Shown: one piece after another, positions 1 through 5,910 of the stretch
Numbering within the stretch: position 1 is the first letter of the stretch
How the letters are laid out: each line of letters starts with the position of its first letter
NCBI GenBank assembly: GCA_947464665.1
Contig: CANHXV010000101.1
Location: 1-7,217, forward strand
Direction: 5' to 3'
From: Comamonadaceae bacterium
GTDB taxonomy: Bacteria > Pseudomonadota > Gammaproteobacteria > Burkholderiales > Burkholderiaceae_C
DNA length: 7,217 bases
Position numbers and translations under genes: made by a program
The notes under the pieces: generated by a model
Told to the model about the DNA's origin: nothing
Seen by the model: only the letters and a program-made list of their open reading frames with translations
The model's database searches: none

Positions 1-641
1 CGCCACAAGACCCTGCATTTACCGAGCAACATCAGTACGAGCCGAACAGCCCCTACAGCGCCAGCAAGGCCGCCAGCGATCATTTGGTCCGTGCCTGGCA
101 CCACACCTACGGCCTGCCTGTGTTGACCACCAATTGCAGCAACAACTATGGCCCTTTGCACTTCCCTGAAAAGCTCATTCCGCTCATGATTGTCAACGCT
201 TTGGCTGGCAAAAATTTGCCTGTGTATGGCGATGGCATGCAGGTGCGAGATTGGCTGTATGTGAAAGACCACTGCAGCGCCATTCGACGTGTACTTGAGG
301 GAGGTCAACTGGGTGAGACCTACAACGTGGGCGGCTGGAACGAAAAGCCCAACATTGAGATTGTGAAAACGGTGTGTGCTTTGCTCGATGAGCTGCGTCC
401 CCGCGCTGATGGAGCCAGTTACGCCACCCAAATTTCTCATGTGAAAGACCGCCCTGGCCATGACCGGCGCTACGCCATTGATGCGCGCAAGTTGGAGACA
501 GAATTGGGTTGGAAGCCAGCGGAAACTTTTGAGACCGGCATTCGCAAAACGGTGGTTTGGTATTTGGAAAACACCGAATGGGTGGCGCATGTGCAAAGCG
601 GCGCTTACCGCGATTGGGTATCTAAGCAATACACGGCTTGA
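1..641 (+). CDS. rfbB: dTDP-glucose 4,6-dehydratase RfbB/RmlB (5'-truncated by window edge)
   Basis: This enzyme converts dTDP-glucose to dTDP-4-keto-6-deoxyglucose with bound NAD+, the second step of cytoplasmic dTDP-L-rhamnose synthesis. The reading frame is open from base 3, so the gene began before the window; an internal start near base 84 would discard the active site. About 212 residues are visible, against about 355 usual for the family, so the N-terminal Rossmann part with the NAD-binding glycine motif is missing. The visible part begins just before the catalytic YxxxK motif of short-chain dehydrogenases (PYSASK, bases about 51-71). It continues with family signatures: TNCSNNYGP, FPEKLIPL, RDWLYVKDH, YNVGG and DRPGHDRRYAID. 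The C-terminus appears complete, ending in TGA at 639-641. rfbD follows after 19 bases in the same direction, as expected of a shared operon. Identification is strong; only the upstream end is unknown. Confidence 0.95.
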   Translation, partial: PQDPAFTEQHQYEPNSPYSASKAASDHLVRAWHHTYGLPVLTTNCSNNYGPLHFPEKLIPLMIVNALAGKNLPVYGDGMQVRDWLYVKDHCSAIRRVLEGGQLGETYNVGGWNEKPNIEIVKTVCALLDELRPRADGASYATQISHVKDRPGHDRRYAIDARKLETELGWKPAETFETGIRKTVVWYLENTEWVAHVQSGAYRDWVSKQYTA

Positions 642-660
642 ACCCCCACGTTAGCACCGC

Positions 661-1542
661 ATGAAAATTTTATTGCTCGGTCAAAACGGCCAATTGGGTT
701 GGGAGTTGCAGCGCAGCTTAGCGCCCCTGGGTGAATTGCTGGCGCTTGATCGAAGCAGCACCTCGCATTGTGGTGATTTAAGCAACTTGGATGGACTGGT
801 TAAGACGGTTCATGCCTTTCGCCCAGATGTGGTGGTCAATGCCGCGGCCTATACCGCCGTCGACAAAGCCGAATCGGATTCAGCAACAGCGTTTTTGGTG
901 AATGAACTTGCGCCAGAAGCTTTGTCGAGAGTGTGTGCTGCCACTGGTGCTTATTTGGTTCACTTCTCGAGCGACTATGTGTTTGATGGCGCAGGTCAAA
1001 CGCCCTGGCTTGAAACGGATGCTACAGGTCCTTTGAATGTCTACGGTCACAGCAAATTGGCTGGAGAAAAAGGCATCGCTCTCCATGGTTCTCGGCATGT
1101 CATTTTCCGCACCAGTTGGGTGTATGGCATGGAAGGTGGCAATTTTGCCAAGACCATGTTGCGCTTGGCGCAAGAGCGTGAACGCATGACCTTGATCAAT
1201 GACCAGTTTGGCGCTCCCACAGGAGCCGCTTTACTGGCTGATGTCACGGCACTTGCCCTTCAAGCACCGCAAGCTTTGACTGGCATCTATCATTTGGCCG
1301 CGGCCGGCGAAACCACTTGGTATGACTATGCGCAATATGTGTTGGCCAAAGCCAAGGCGTTGAAGCCTAGCTTGAACTATGCGGTCAGAGATTTTGTGGC
1401 GGTGCCCACGTCGAATTTCCCCACGCCAGCCAAGCGCCCCCTCAATTCCCGGCTCAACTGCAGCCGTTTGGAGCAAGCGCTTCAACTCAAGTTGCCACCT
1501 TGGCAAGCTGGCGTAGACGCCCTGTTGACAAAAATTGTGTGA
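661..1542 (+). CDS. rfbD: dTDP-4-dehydrorhamnose reductase RfbD/RmlD
   Basis: RmlD reduces dTDP-4-keto-L-rhamnose to dTDP-L-rhamnose with NAD(P)H, the last step of the pathway that supplies rhamnose for O-antigen and other surface glycans. The 293-residue protein has the usual family length. It shows the N-terminal dinucleotide-binding motif GQNGQLG (residues 7-13), the VNAAAYTAVDKAE segment (59-71), SSDYVFDG (103-110), the catalytic Y128xxxK132 pair in NVYGHSK, RTSWVYG (150-156) and the C-terminal RPLNSRL motif (259-265). The ATG at 661 gives the canonical MKILLLGQNGQLG start. No clear Shine-Dalgarno sequence lies in the 19-base gap after rfbB, so translation may depend on coupling to rfbB. 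No rfbA or rfbC follows; the next gene is argB. No terminator-like hairpin with a T run follows the stop, so some readthrough into argB is possible (inference). Confidence 0.95.
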   Translation: MKILLLGQNGQLGWELQRSLAPLGELLALDRSSTSHCGDLSNLDGLVKTVHAFRPDVVVNAAAYTAVDKAESDSATAFLVNELAPEALSRVCAATGAYLVHFSSDYVFDGAGQTPWLETDATGPLNVYGHSKLAGEKGIALHGSRHVIFRTSWVYGMEGGNFAKTMLRLAQERERMTLINDQFGAPTGAALLADVTALALQAPQALTGIYHLAAAGETTWYDYAQYVLAKAKALKPSLNYAVRDFVAVPTSNFPTPAKRPLNSRLNCSRLEQALQLKLPPWQAGVDALLTKIV

Positions 1543-1565
1543 ACTGAAGCTTTGGGCAGGCACAA

Positions 1566-1580
1566 AGCACTAAAAGTGTT
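1566..1580. repeat. Short inverted repeat in the rfbD-argB gap
   Basis: AGCACT-aaa-AGTGTT forms a 6-base-pair stem, including one G-T wobble, with a 3-base loop. It starts 24 bases after the rfbD stop. No T run follows on the plus strand, so it is not a convincing intrinsic terminator. It could be an operator half-site pair or chance. Confidence 0.25.
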
Positions 1581-1614
1581 CACAATACGGCTCTGAATGC
1601 CTTCCATCCAATGA

Positions 1615-1630
1615 GCAAGTGCTGACTTGC
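1615..1630. repeat. Short inverted repeat in the argB leader
   Basis: GCAAGT-gctg-ACTTGC is a perfect 6-base-pair inverted repeat with a 4-base loop, ending 24 bases before the argB ATG. It could be a small hairpin in the argB 5' leader or a dyad operator. I recognise no named regulator site, and a repeat this short can occur by chance. Confidence 0.25.
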
Positions 1631-1654
1631 ATGTTTCCACTTTGACGGCCCATC

Positions 1655-2554
1655 ATGACTGACAACGATTCTTTGGCTCACATTTCTCCTCGCGACAAAG
1701 CAGAAATCTTGGCGCAAGCCTTGCCCTACATTCGCAAGTTCCATGGCAAAACATTGGTCATCAAGTACGGTGGCAATGCCATGACCGACCCAGCCTTGCA
1801 AGCTGACTTTGCGGAAGACGTGGTGCTCTTGAAATTGGTCGGCATGAACCCTGTGGTGGTGCATGGCGGTGGCCCGCAAATTGAAACTGCCTTGAACCGC
1901 TTGGGCAAAAAAGGCGAATTCATTCAGGGCATGCGCGTGACCGATGCCGAAACCATGGAAGTGGTGGAGTGGGTGTTGGCGGGTGAAGTGCAACAAGACA
2001 TTGTGGGCCTGATCAACCAAGCGGGTGGTAAAGCGGTGGGCTTGACAGGGCGCGATGGCGGCTTGATTCGGGCTAAGAAACTCAAGATGGTCGACAACGC
2101 AGACCCTTCTAAGGAATATGACGTGGGCCAAGTGGGCGACATCGAGTCGATTGATCCCAGCGTGGTGAAAGCCTTGCAAGACGATGCTTTTATTCCAGTT
2201 ATCAGCCCCATTGGCTTTGGAGAAAACAACGAAAGCTACAACATCAATGCCGATGTGGTGGCCGGCAAATTGGCCAGTGTGCTGAAAGCAGAAAAATTGG
2301 TGCTTCTGACCAACACCCCAGGTGTTTTGGACAAAGCGGGCAACTTGCTGACCGATTTGAGTGCGCGGCGCATTGACGAGTTGTTTGCCGATGGCACCAT
2401 CAGTGGCGGCATGCTGCCCAAAATCAGTGGTGCCTTGGATGCCGCCAAAAGTGGTGTCAACGCTGTTCACATCATTGACGGCCGTGTGCCACATGCCATG
2501 CTGCTTGAGATTTTGACCGATCAAGCTTTCGGCACCATGATTCGAAGCCATTGA
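1655..2554 (+). CDS. argB: N-acetylglutamate kinase ArgB
   Basis: ArgB phosphorylates N-acetyl-L-glutamate with ATP, the second and usually controlling step of arginine synthesis in the cytoplasm. The 299-residue protein matches the family throughout: VIKYGGNAM with the phosphate-binding lysine (K37), VHGGGPQI (69-76), GMRVTD (92-97), GLTGRDG (129-135), SYNINADVVAGK (194-205) for substrate binding, LLTNTPGVLD (217-226) and GGMLPKI with K256 near the ATP phosphates. An N-terminal helix before the kinase core (about residues 11-30, RDKAEILAQALPYIRKF) is present. This helix is characteristic of hexameric, arginine-inhibited enzymes such as that of Pseudomonas aeruginosa, so feedback inhibition by arginine is likely (inference from the family). 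The ATG at 1655 matches the usual Burkholderiales N-terminus, although no clear Shine-Dalgarno sequence precedes it. slmA follows after 13 bases, probably on the same transcript. Confidence 0.97.
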   Translation: MTDNDSLAHISPRDKAEILAQALPYIRKFHGKTLVIKYGGNAMTDPALQADFAEDVVLLKLVGMNPVVVHGGGPQIETALNRLGKKGEFIQGMRVTDAETMEVVEWVLAGEVQQDIVGLINQAGGKAVGLTGRDGGLIRAKKLKMVDNADPSKEYDVGQVGDIESIDPSVVKALQDDAFIPVISPIGFGENNESYNINADVVAGKLASVLKAEKLVLLTNTPGVLDKAGNLLTDLSARRIDELFADGTISGGMLPKISGALDAAKSGVNAVHIIDGRVPHAMLLEILTDQAFGTMIRSH

Positions 2555-2556
2555 GC

Positions 2557-2561
2557 AGGGA
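2557..2561 (+). promoter_or_regulatory. Ribosome binding site of slmA
   Basis: AGGGA lies 6 bases upstream of the ATG at 2568 and starts 2 bases after the argB stop. It fixes the slmA start and supports the long N-terminal tail of that protein. Its closeness to the argB stop suggests translational coupling. Confidence 0.6.
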
Positions 2562-2567
2562 ATTTTC

Positions 2568-3209
2568 ATGAACACAGACACCAACTCAGAAAACTTGCCA
2601 GATCACGATTCATCCGGTGCCGCTGAGACACCCGCGCGCAAGCGTCCTAAGCCAGGTGAGCGCCGCCTGCAAATTTTGCAGACCTTGGCGGGCATGCTGG
2701 AGCAGCCGGGTGCTGAGCGCATCACCACCGCTGCGTTATCGGCCAAGTTGGGCGTGAGCGAAGCGGCGCTGTACCGTCACTTTGCCAGCAAAGCCCAAAT
2801 GTTTGAGGGCCTGATTGATTTTGTCGAGCAATCGGTGTTTGCGTTTGTGCGTCAAATTGCCGACCGAGAACCCGCAGGCCCTGCGCAAGTGGCTCGCACC
2901 ATTGCCCTCATTCTTCAATTTGCAGAAAAGAACCCCGGTATGGCGCGCGTCATGACGGGCGATGCCTTGGTGTTTGAAAACGAGCGGCTGCAAGAGCGCA
3001 TGAACTTGTTGTTTGACAAGCTGGAAAGCGCCTTCAAGCAATCATTGCGCGAAGGGGGTCCTCAAAGCGATACGCCCACTGTGGATGCGCAAGTCACAGC
3101 CTCTTTGTTGGTGGCCTTCATGATGGGCCGCATGCAACGCTTTGCGCGCTCTGGCTTCAAGCGCTTGCCTTCTGAGAACCTGCAAGCTTCGTTGGCCCGA
3201 GTGCTTTAA
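2568..3209 (+). CDS. slmA: Nucleoid occlusion factor SlmA (TetR-fold)
   Basis: SlmA binds specific chromosomal sites and, when DNA-bound, antagonises FtsZ polymerisation, which keeps the division septum off the nucleoid. The 213-residue protein has a TetR N-terminal DNA-binding domain at about residues 31-85: RRLQIL, then RITTAALSAKLGVSEAALYR (51-70) as the helix-turn-helix, then HFASKAQMFEGLIDF. These follow E. coli SlmA closely, including the SEAALYRHF core. The C-terminal domain keeps the EKNPGMARVMTGDAL block (120-134), matching ERNPGLTRILTGHAL in E. coli, so it is SlmA rather than a generic TetR repressor. It carries about 20 extra N-terminal residues, first acidic and serine/asparagine-rich, then basic (ARKRPKPGERR). 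No internal Met offers a shorter start, and the RBS at 2557-2561 supports ATG 2568. It sits 13 bases after argB and is followed by a strong hairpin terminator. Confidence 0.9.
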   Translation: MNTDTNSENLPDHDSSGAAETPARKRPKPGERRLQILQTLAGMLEQPGAERITTAALSAKLGVSEAALYRHFASKAQMFEGLIDFVEQSVFAFVRQIADREPAGPAQVARTIALILQFAEKNPGMARVMTGDALVFENERLQERMNLLFDKLESAFKQSLREGGPQSDTPTVDAQVTASLLVAFMMGRMQRFARSGFKRLPSENLQASLARVL

Positions 3210-3218
3210 ATCAGCGCT

Positions 3219-3256
3219 GCATGCAAAAAGGCACCGCGAGGTGCCTTTTTGCATGC
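3219..3256. terminator. Bidirectional intrinsic terminator between convergent operons
   Basis: A perfect 17-base inverted repeat (3219-3235 and 3240-3256) with a 4-base GCGA loop. The loop-proximal stem is GGCACC/GGTGCC, flanked by A5 on one arm and T5 on the other, so either strand yields a GC-rich hairpin followed by a U run. It lies 9 bases after the slmA stop and 2 bases beyond the stop of the convergent ManD gene, so it can end both transcripts. Confidence 0.92.
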
Positions 3257-3258
3257 GA

Positions 3259-4470
3259 TCACCAACTCCACAAAGTGCCGTCATGCTGCAACCTGTTGAC
3301 TGGCAGGTAGGCGCGTTGGTAAGGGTACTTGGCGGCCAGTTTTTCATCAATGTCCACACCATGGCCGTGGGACTCGCCACAATACAGCATGCCCTTTTCA
3401 AAGCGCCAATCGTGCGGAAACACAGACAGCATTTCTTCGCTGTGCGCCATGTGTTCTTGAATGCCAAAGTTGGGCACCCACGTGTCAAAGTGCAAAGCTG
3501 CGCCCATGCAAACAGGTGACAAGTCGGTGGCGCCATGGCAACCGGTTCGCACTTGGTAGAGGCTGGCCAAATCGGCTATGCGCCTTAGGTGTGTGATGCC
3601 GCCCGCATGGGTGACGGTGGTGCGAATGTAGTCAATGAGTTGCTGCTCGATCAAATCTTTGCAGTCCCAGATGGTGTTGAAAATCTCACCCACTGCCAAA
3701 GGTGTGGTGGTGTGCTGCCGTATGAGTTTGAAAGCTTCTTGGTTTTCTGCGGGCGTGGGGTCTTCTAGCCAGAACAAATGGAAGGGTTCTAGCGCTTTGC
3801 CCAATCGGCCGGCTTCAATGGGCGTGAGGCGATGGTGCACATCGTGCAGTAAATGAGTGTCTGGCCCAACGGCTTCCCGAACCGCTTGAAACAGGCCGGG
3901 CGTGTGGTTCAGATATTTCTCAGAGTTCCAATCGTGCTCGCCTGGCAAAGGGCCATCGGCAGGTTCGTACATGCGGCCGTTGCCACTCACGCCATAGACT
4001 TTGTTGAGACCGGGAATACCGCTTTGTGCACGAATGGCCAAGTAGCCCATCTCTTTGTGCCGCAACACTTCGTCGACCGTTTCTGCAGTGTCGCGGCCCG
4101 TGGCATGTGCATAAGACATGATGGCGGTACGACTCCTACCGCCTAGCAATTGGTAAAGAGGTTGCCCTGCAATTTTGGCTTTGATGTCCCACAGCGCCGT
4201 GTCGACCGATGCAATGGCGCACATGGTGACGGGCCCTCTGCGCCAGTAAGCACCTTTATAAAGGTACTGCCAGATATCTTCAATTTGCTGTGGATCGCGG
4301 CCAATCAAACAGGGAATGACGTGCTCTTCTAAGTAACTCACCACTGACAACTCGCGACCATTCAGGGTGGCATCGCCAATGCCTGTGAGGCCTTGATCGG
4401 TTTCTATTTTGAGAGTGACAAAATTGCGACCAGGGCTGCAAACAATGACGCGGGCGGCTGTGATTTTCAT
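3259..4470 (-). CDS. manD: D-mannonate dehydratase, ManD/RspA type (enolase superfamily)
   Basis: ManD removes water from D-mannonate to give 2-keto-3-deoxy-D-gluconate in a Mg2+-dependent reaction. It does the same job as UxuA but is unrelated to it, being a mandelate-racemase/enolase-type barrel protein. The 403-residue length is typical. Expected active-site residues all fall in place when counted from ATG 4470: R147 and Y159 (in RAQSGIPGLNKVYG), metal ligands D210, E236 and E262, base H212 (LHDVHHRL), H312 (CHGATDLSP), E339 and the conserved C-terminal tryptophan (TLWSW). Position 314 is alanine rather than proline, which as I recall goes with high mannonate activity in this subgroup. It is the last gene of the minus-strand operon, 27 bases after uxuB, whose product is mannonate, so the two form consecutive steps. 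No clear Shine-Dalgarno sequence is visible. D-gluconate dehydratase is the main alternative activity. Confidence 0.92.
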   Translation of the reverse strand: MKITAARVIVCSPGRNFVTLKIETDQGLTGIGDATLNGRELSVVSYLEEHVIPCLIGRDPQQIEDIWQYLYKGAYWRRGPVTMCAIASVDTALWDIKAKIAGQPLYQLLGGRSRTAIMSYAHATGRDTAETVDEVLRHKEMGYLAIRAQSGIPGLNKVYGVSGNGRMYEPADGPLPGEHDWNSEKYLNHTPGLFQAVREAVGPDTHLLHDVHHRLTPIEAGRLGKALEPFHLFWLEDPTPAENQEAFKLIRQHTTTPLAVGEIFNTIWDCKDLIEQQLIDYIRTTVTHAGGITHLRRIADLASLYQVRTGCHGATDLSPVCMGAALHFDTWVPNFGIQEHMAHSEEMLSVFPHDWRFEKGMLYCGESHGHGVDIDEKLAAKYPYQRAYLPVNRLQHDGTLWSW

Positions 4471-4497
4471 AGGATGACTGGAAAGTGGGTCAACAAC

Positions 4498-5910
4498 TTA
4501 GGCATCGAGCGATAGAAAAAATTGAAGGCTGCCATCAACACCCAAATTCAATACTCGGTGGTGCCAATAGGTGACGCGCTCCAACCATTCTTTTGACTGC
4601 GGCAACACGGTGCCCCACAAGTCTTGGCGACTGAGCAATGCCTGAACGCATGCTTCGGGTGTGGTTACTTGTGCAGCGCCAATGGCCTTCAAGCTTTCTG
4701 CTTGCGGATCGTTCAAAGCGTAAGCATGGCCTTTTTCGTCTAGACCTAAGGTGTAGCGCAAAAAAACAGCGGCGGCTAAAGCATGGTGTTCAAACGATTT
4801 ACCCTTGTCTATTTGGCCCAGCACAGAAGGCGGCCAGCGCTGCGGTATTTTTTGCGAACTGTCTGTGGCAATTTGGTGAACGCTGTGTTTCAAATAAGGA
4901 TTGCCAAAACGCTGAATGAGCGCATCGCGGTACTCGGCCCAATCGGTGCGACTTAAGTGGGGTGCCACTTCACGCGTCATGAGGCGGTCAACAAACTTCC
5001 GAATGTGATCAGTGCCAATGCAGTCTGCAATGTAGGCCCGGCCAGTGACCGCACCCATGAGGGCCATGGCCGAATGGCTGCCGTTTAGCATGCGCAACTT
5101 GGCCTCTTCGTAGTTGTGCACTTGCGAGGTGACGCGAACGCCGCACTTGCTTAAAAGCGCGGCATCGCTGGGGTCAACAAAATTGTCTTCAATGACCCAT
5201 TCCCAAAATGTTTCGGTGCTCAGAGCACATTCGTCTTGCATGCCCAGTGCTTGTTTGGCGGCGGCTGCAACTTCCTCGGTGGCAGCAGGCACGATGCGAT
5301 CGACCATGCTGCAAGGGAAAGCACAATGGGCATCCATCCACTTCATTAACTCCTCATCTTGAGGGCCGGCTGTGGCACGGATGAGGGCTTTGAGTTTGTG
5401 GCCATTGCCTTGCAAGTTGTCACACGAGGCGATGGTCAGGCCAGCTTGTCCTGCTGCCTGACGCAAACGCAAGCCTTCAATCAGCAGTTGCGCCAAGGCG
5501 GGTGTGTAGCCTTTTTCTGTCACGGTGAGTGTGATCCAGCGCGTGCTTTTGGCGGCAATGGCGTGCAGGACATTTTGACGCTCGGTGGTGGCCACACTGG
5601 TTTGCCAGAGCGCACCAGGCACCTGCCATTCAAGGCCACTGGCGCCTGCAATGCGCACAGCATACAAACCATCTTGCGCACGCAGTTTGTTGACCAAGCC
5701 AGGTTGGGTCATGCCCACGCCATGAATGCCCCAGCGCATATCGCCATCGCGCAGCAATTGATCAAACACCATGGCTTGGTGCGCGCGGTGAAACGCACCT
5801 AAACCTAAATGCAGCACACCCGGCTGGAAAGAAGTTGAAGCGTAGACCGGCGTTTTGACAGACTTTGGAATTTGAGAAACTGTGGCGCGCGCGAGCTTGA
5901 TTTCAGCCAT
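4498..5910 (-). CDS. uxuB: Fructuronate reductase / D-mannonate oxidoreductase UxuB (mannitol dehydrogenase family)
   Basis: UxuB reduces D-fructuronate to D-mannonate with NADH in glucuronate breakdown. The 470-residue protein belongs to the long-chain mannitol dehydrogenase family: N-terminal nucleotide-binding motif LHLGLGAFHRAHQA (residues 33-46), VTEKGYT (130-136), a SCDNLxxNG segment (162-170) and the catalytic KxxxxNGxH signature with K271, N276 and H279 (KLRMLNGSH). It is slightly shorter than E. coli UxuB. The SCDNL segment reads LQGNG where I expect LPxNG. Sequence alone cannot exclude mannitol 2-dehydrogenase, but the next gene downstream encodes mannonate dehydratase, which favours fructuronate reductase. 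The N-terminus does not look like UxaB (tagaturonate reductase). Its start ATGGCTGA overlaps the upstream dehydrogenase stop codon by 8 bases, indicating translational coupling; no strong Shine-Dalgarno sequence is seen. Confidence 0.85.
   Translation of the reverse strand: MAEIKLARATVSQIPKSVKTPVYASTSFQPGVLHLGLGAFHRAHQAMVFDQLLRDGDMRWGIHGVGMTQPGLVNKLRAQDGLYAVRIAGASGLEWQVPGALWQTSVATTERQNVLHAIAAKSTRWITLTVTEKGYTPALAQLLIEGLRLRQAAGQAGLTIASCDNLQGNGHKLKALIRATAGPQDEELMKWMDAHCAFPCSMVDRIVPAATEEVAAAAKQALGMQDECALSTETFWEWVIEDNFVDPSDAALLSKCGVRVTSQVHNYEEAKLRMLNGSHSAMALMGAVTGRAYIADCIGTDHIRKFVDRLMTREVAPHLSRTDWAEYRDALIQRFGNPYLKHSVHQIATDSSQKIPQRWPPSVLGQIDKGKSFEHHALAAAVFLRYTLGLDEKGHAYALNDPQAESLKAIGAAQVTTPEACVQALLSRQDLWGTVLPQSKEWLERVTYWHHRVLNLGVDGSLQFFLSLDA

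Noticed and set aside
84..641. Start of rfbB at base 84
   Set aside because: The frame is open to the left edge and the catalytic YxxxK motif lies upstream of base 84, so the gene is truncated by the window rather than starting there.
1525..1530. TTGACA at the end of rfbD as a -35 box for argB
   Set aside because: No acceptable -10 hexamer is found 16-18 bases downstream; the bases are explained by the rfbD codons for Leu-Thr.
1580..2584. Long minus-strand open frame of 334 codons covering all of argB
   Set aside because: It is antisense to a certain gene, its product is His/Gln/Phe-rich with no recognisable family, and such frames arise from codon bias on the opposite strand.
3042..3536. 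Minus-strand open frame of 164 codons spanning the terminator, the slmA 3' end and the manD 3' end
   Set aside because: It crosses a strong terminator and overlaps two confident genes in other frames; the product shows no motif.
5359..5802. Plus-strand open frame of 147 codons inside uxuB
   Set aside because: It is a shadow of uxuB with no recognisable protein features.
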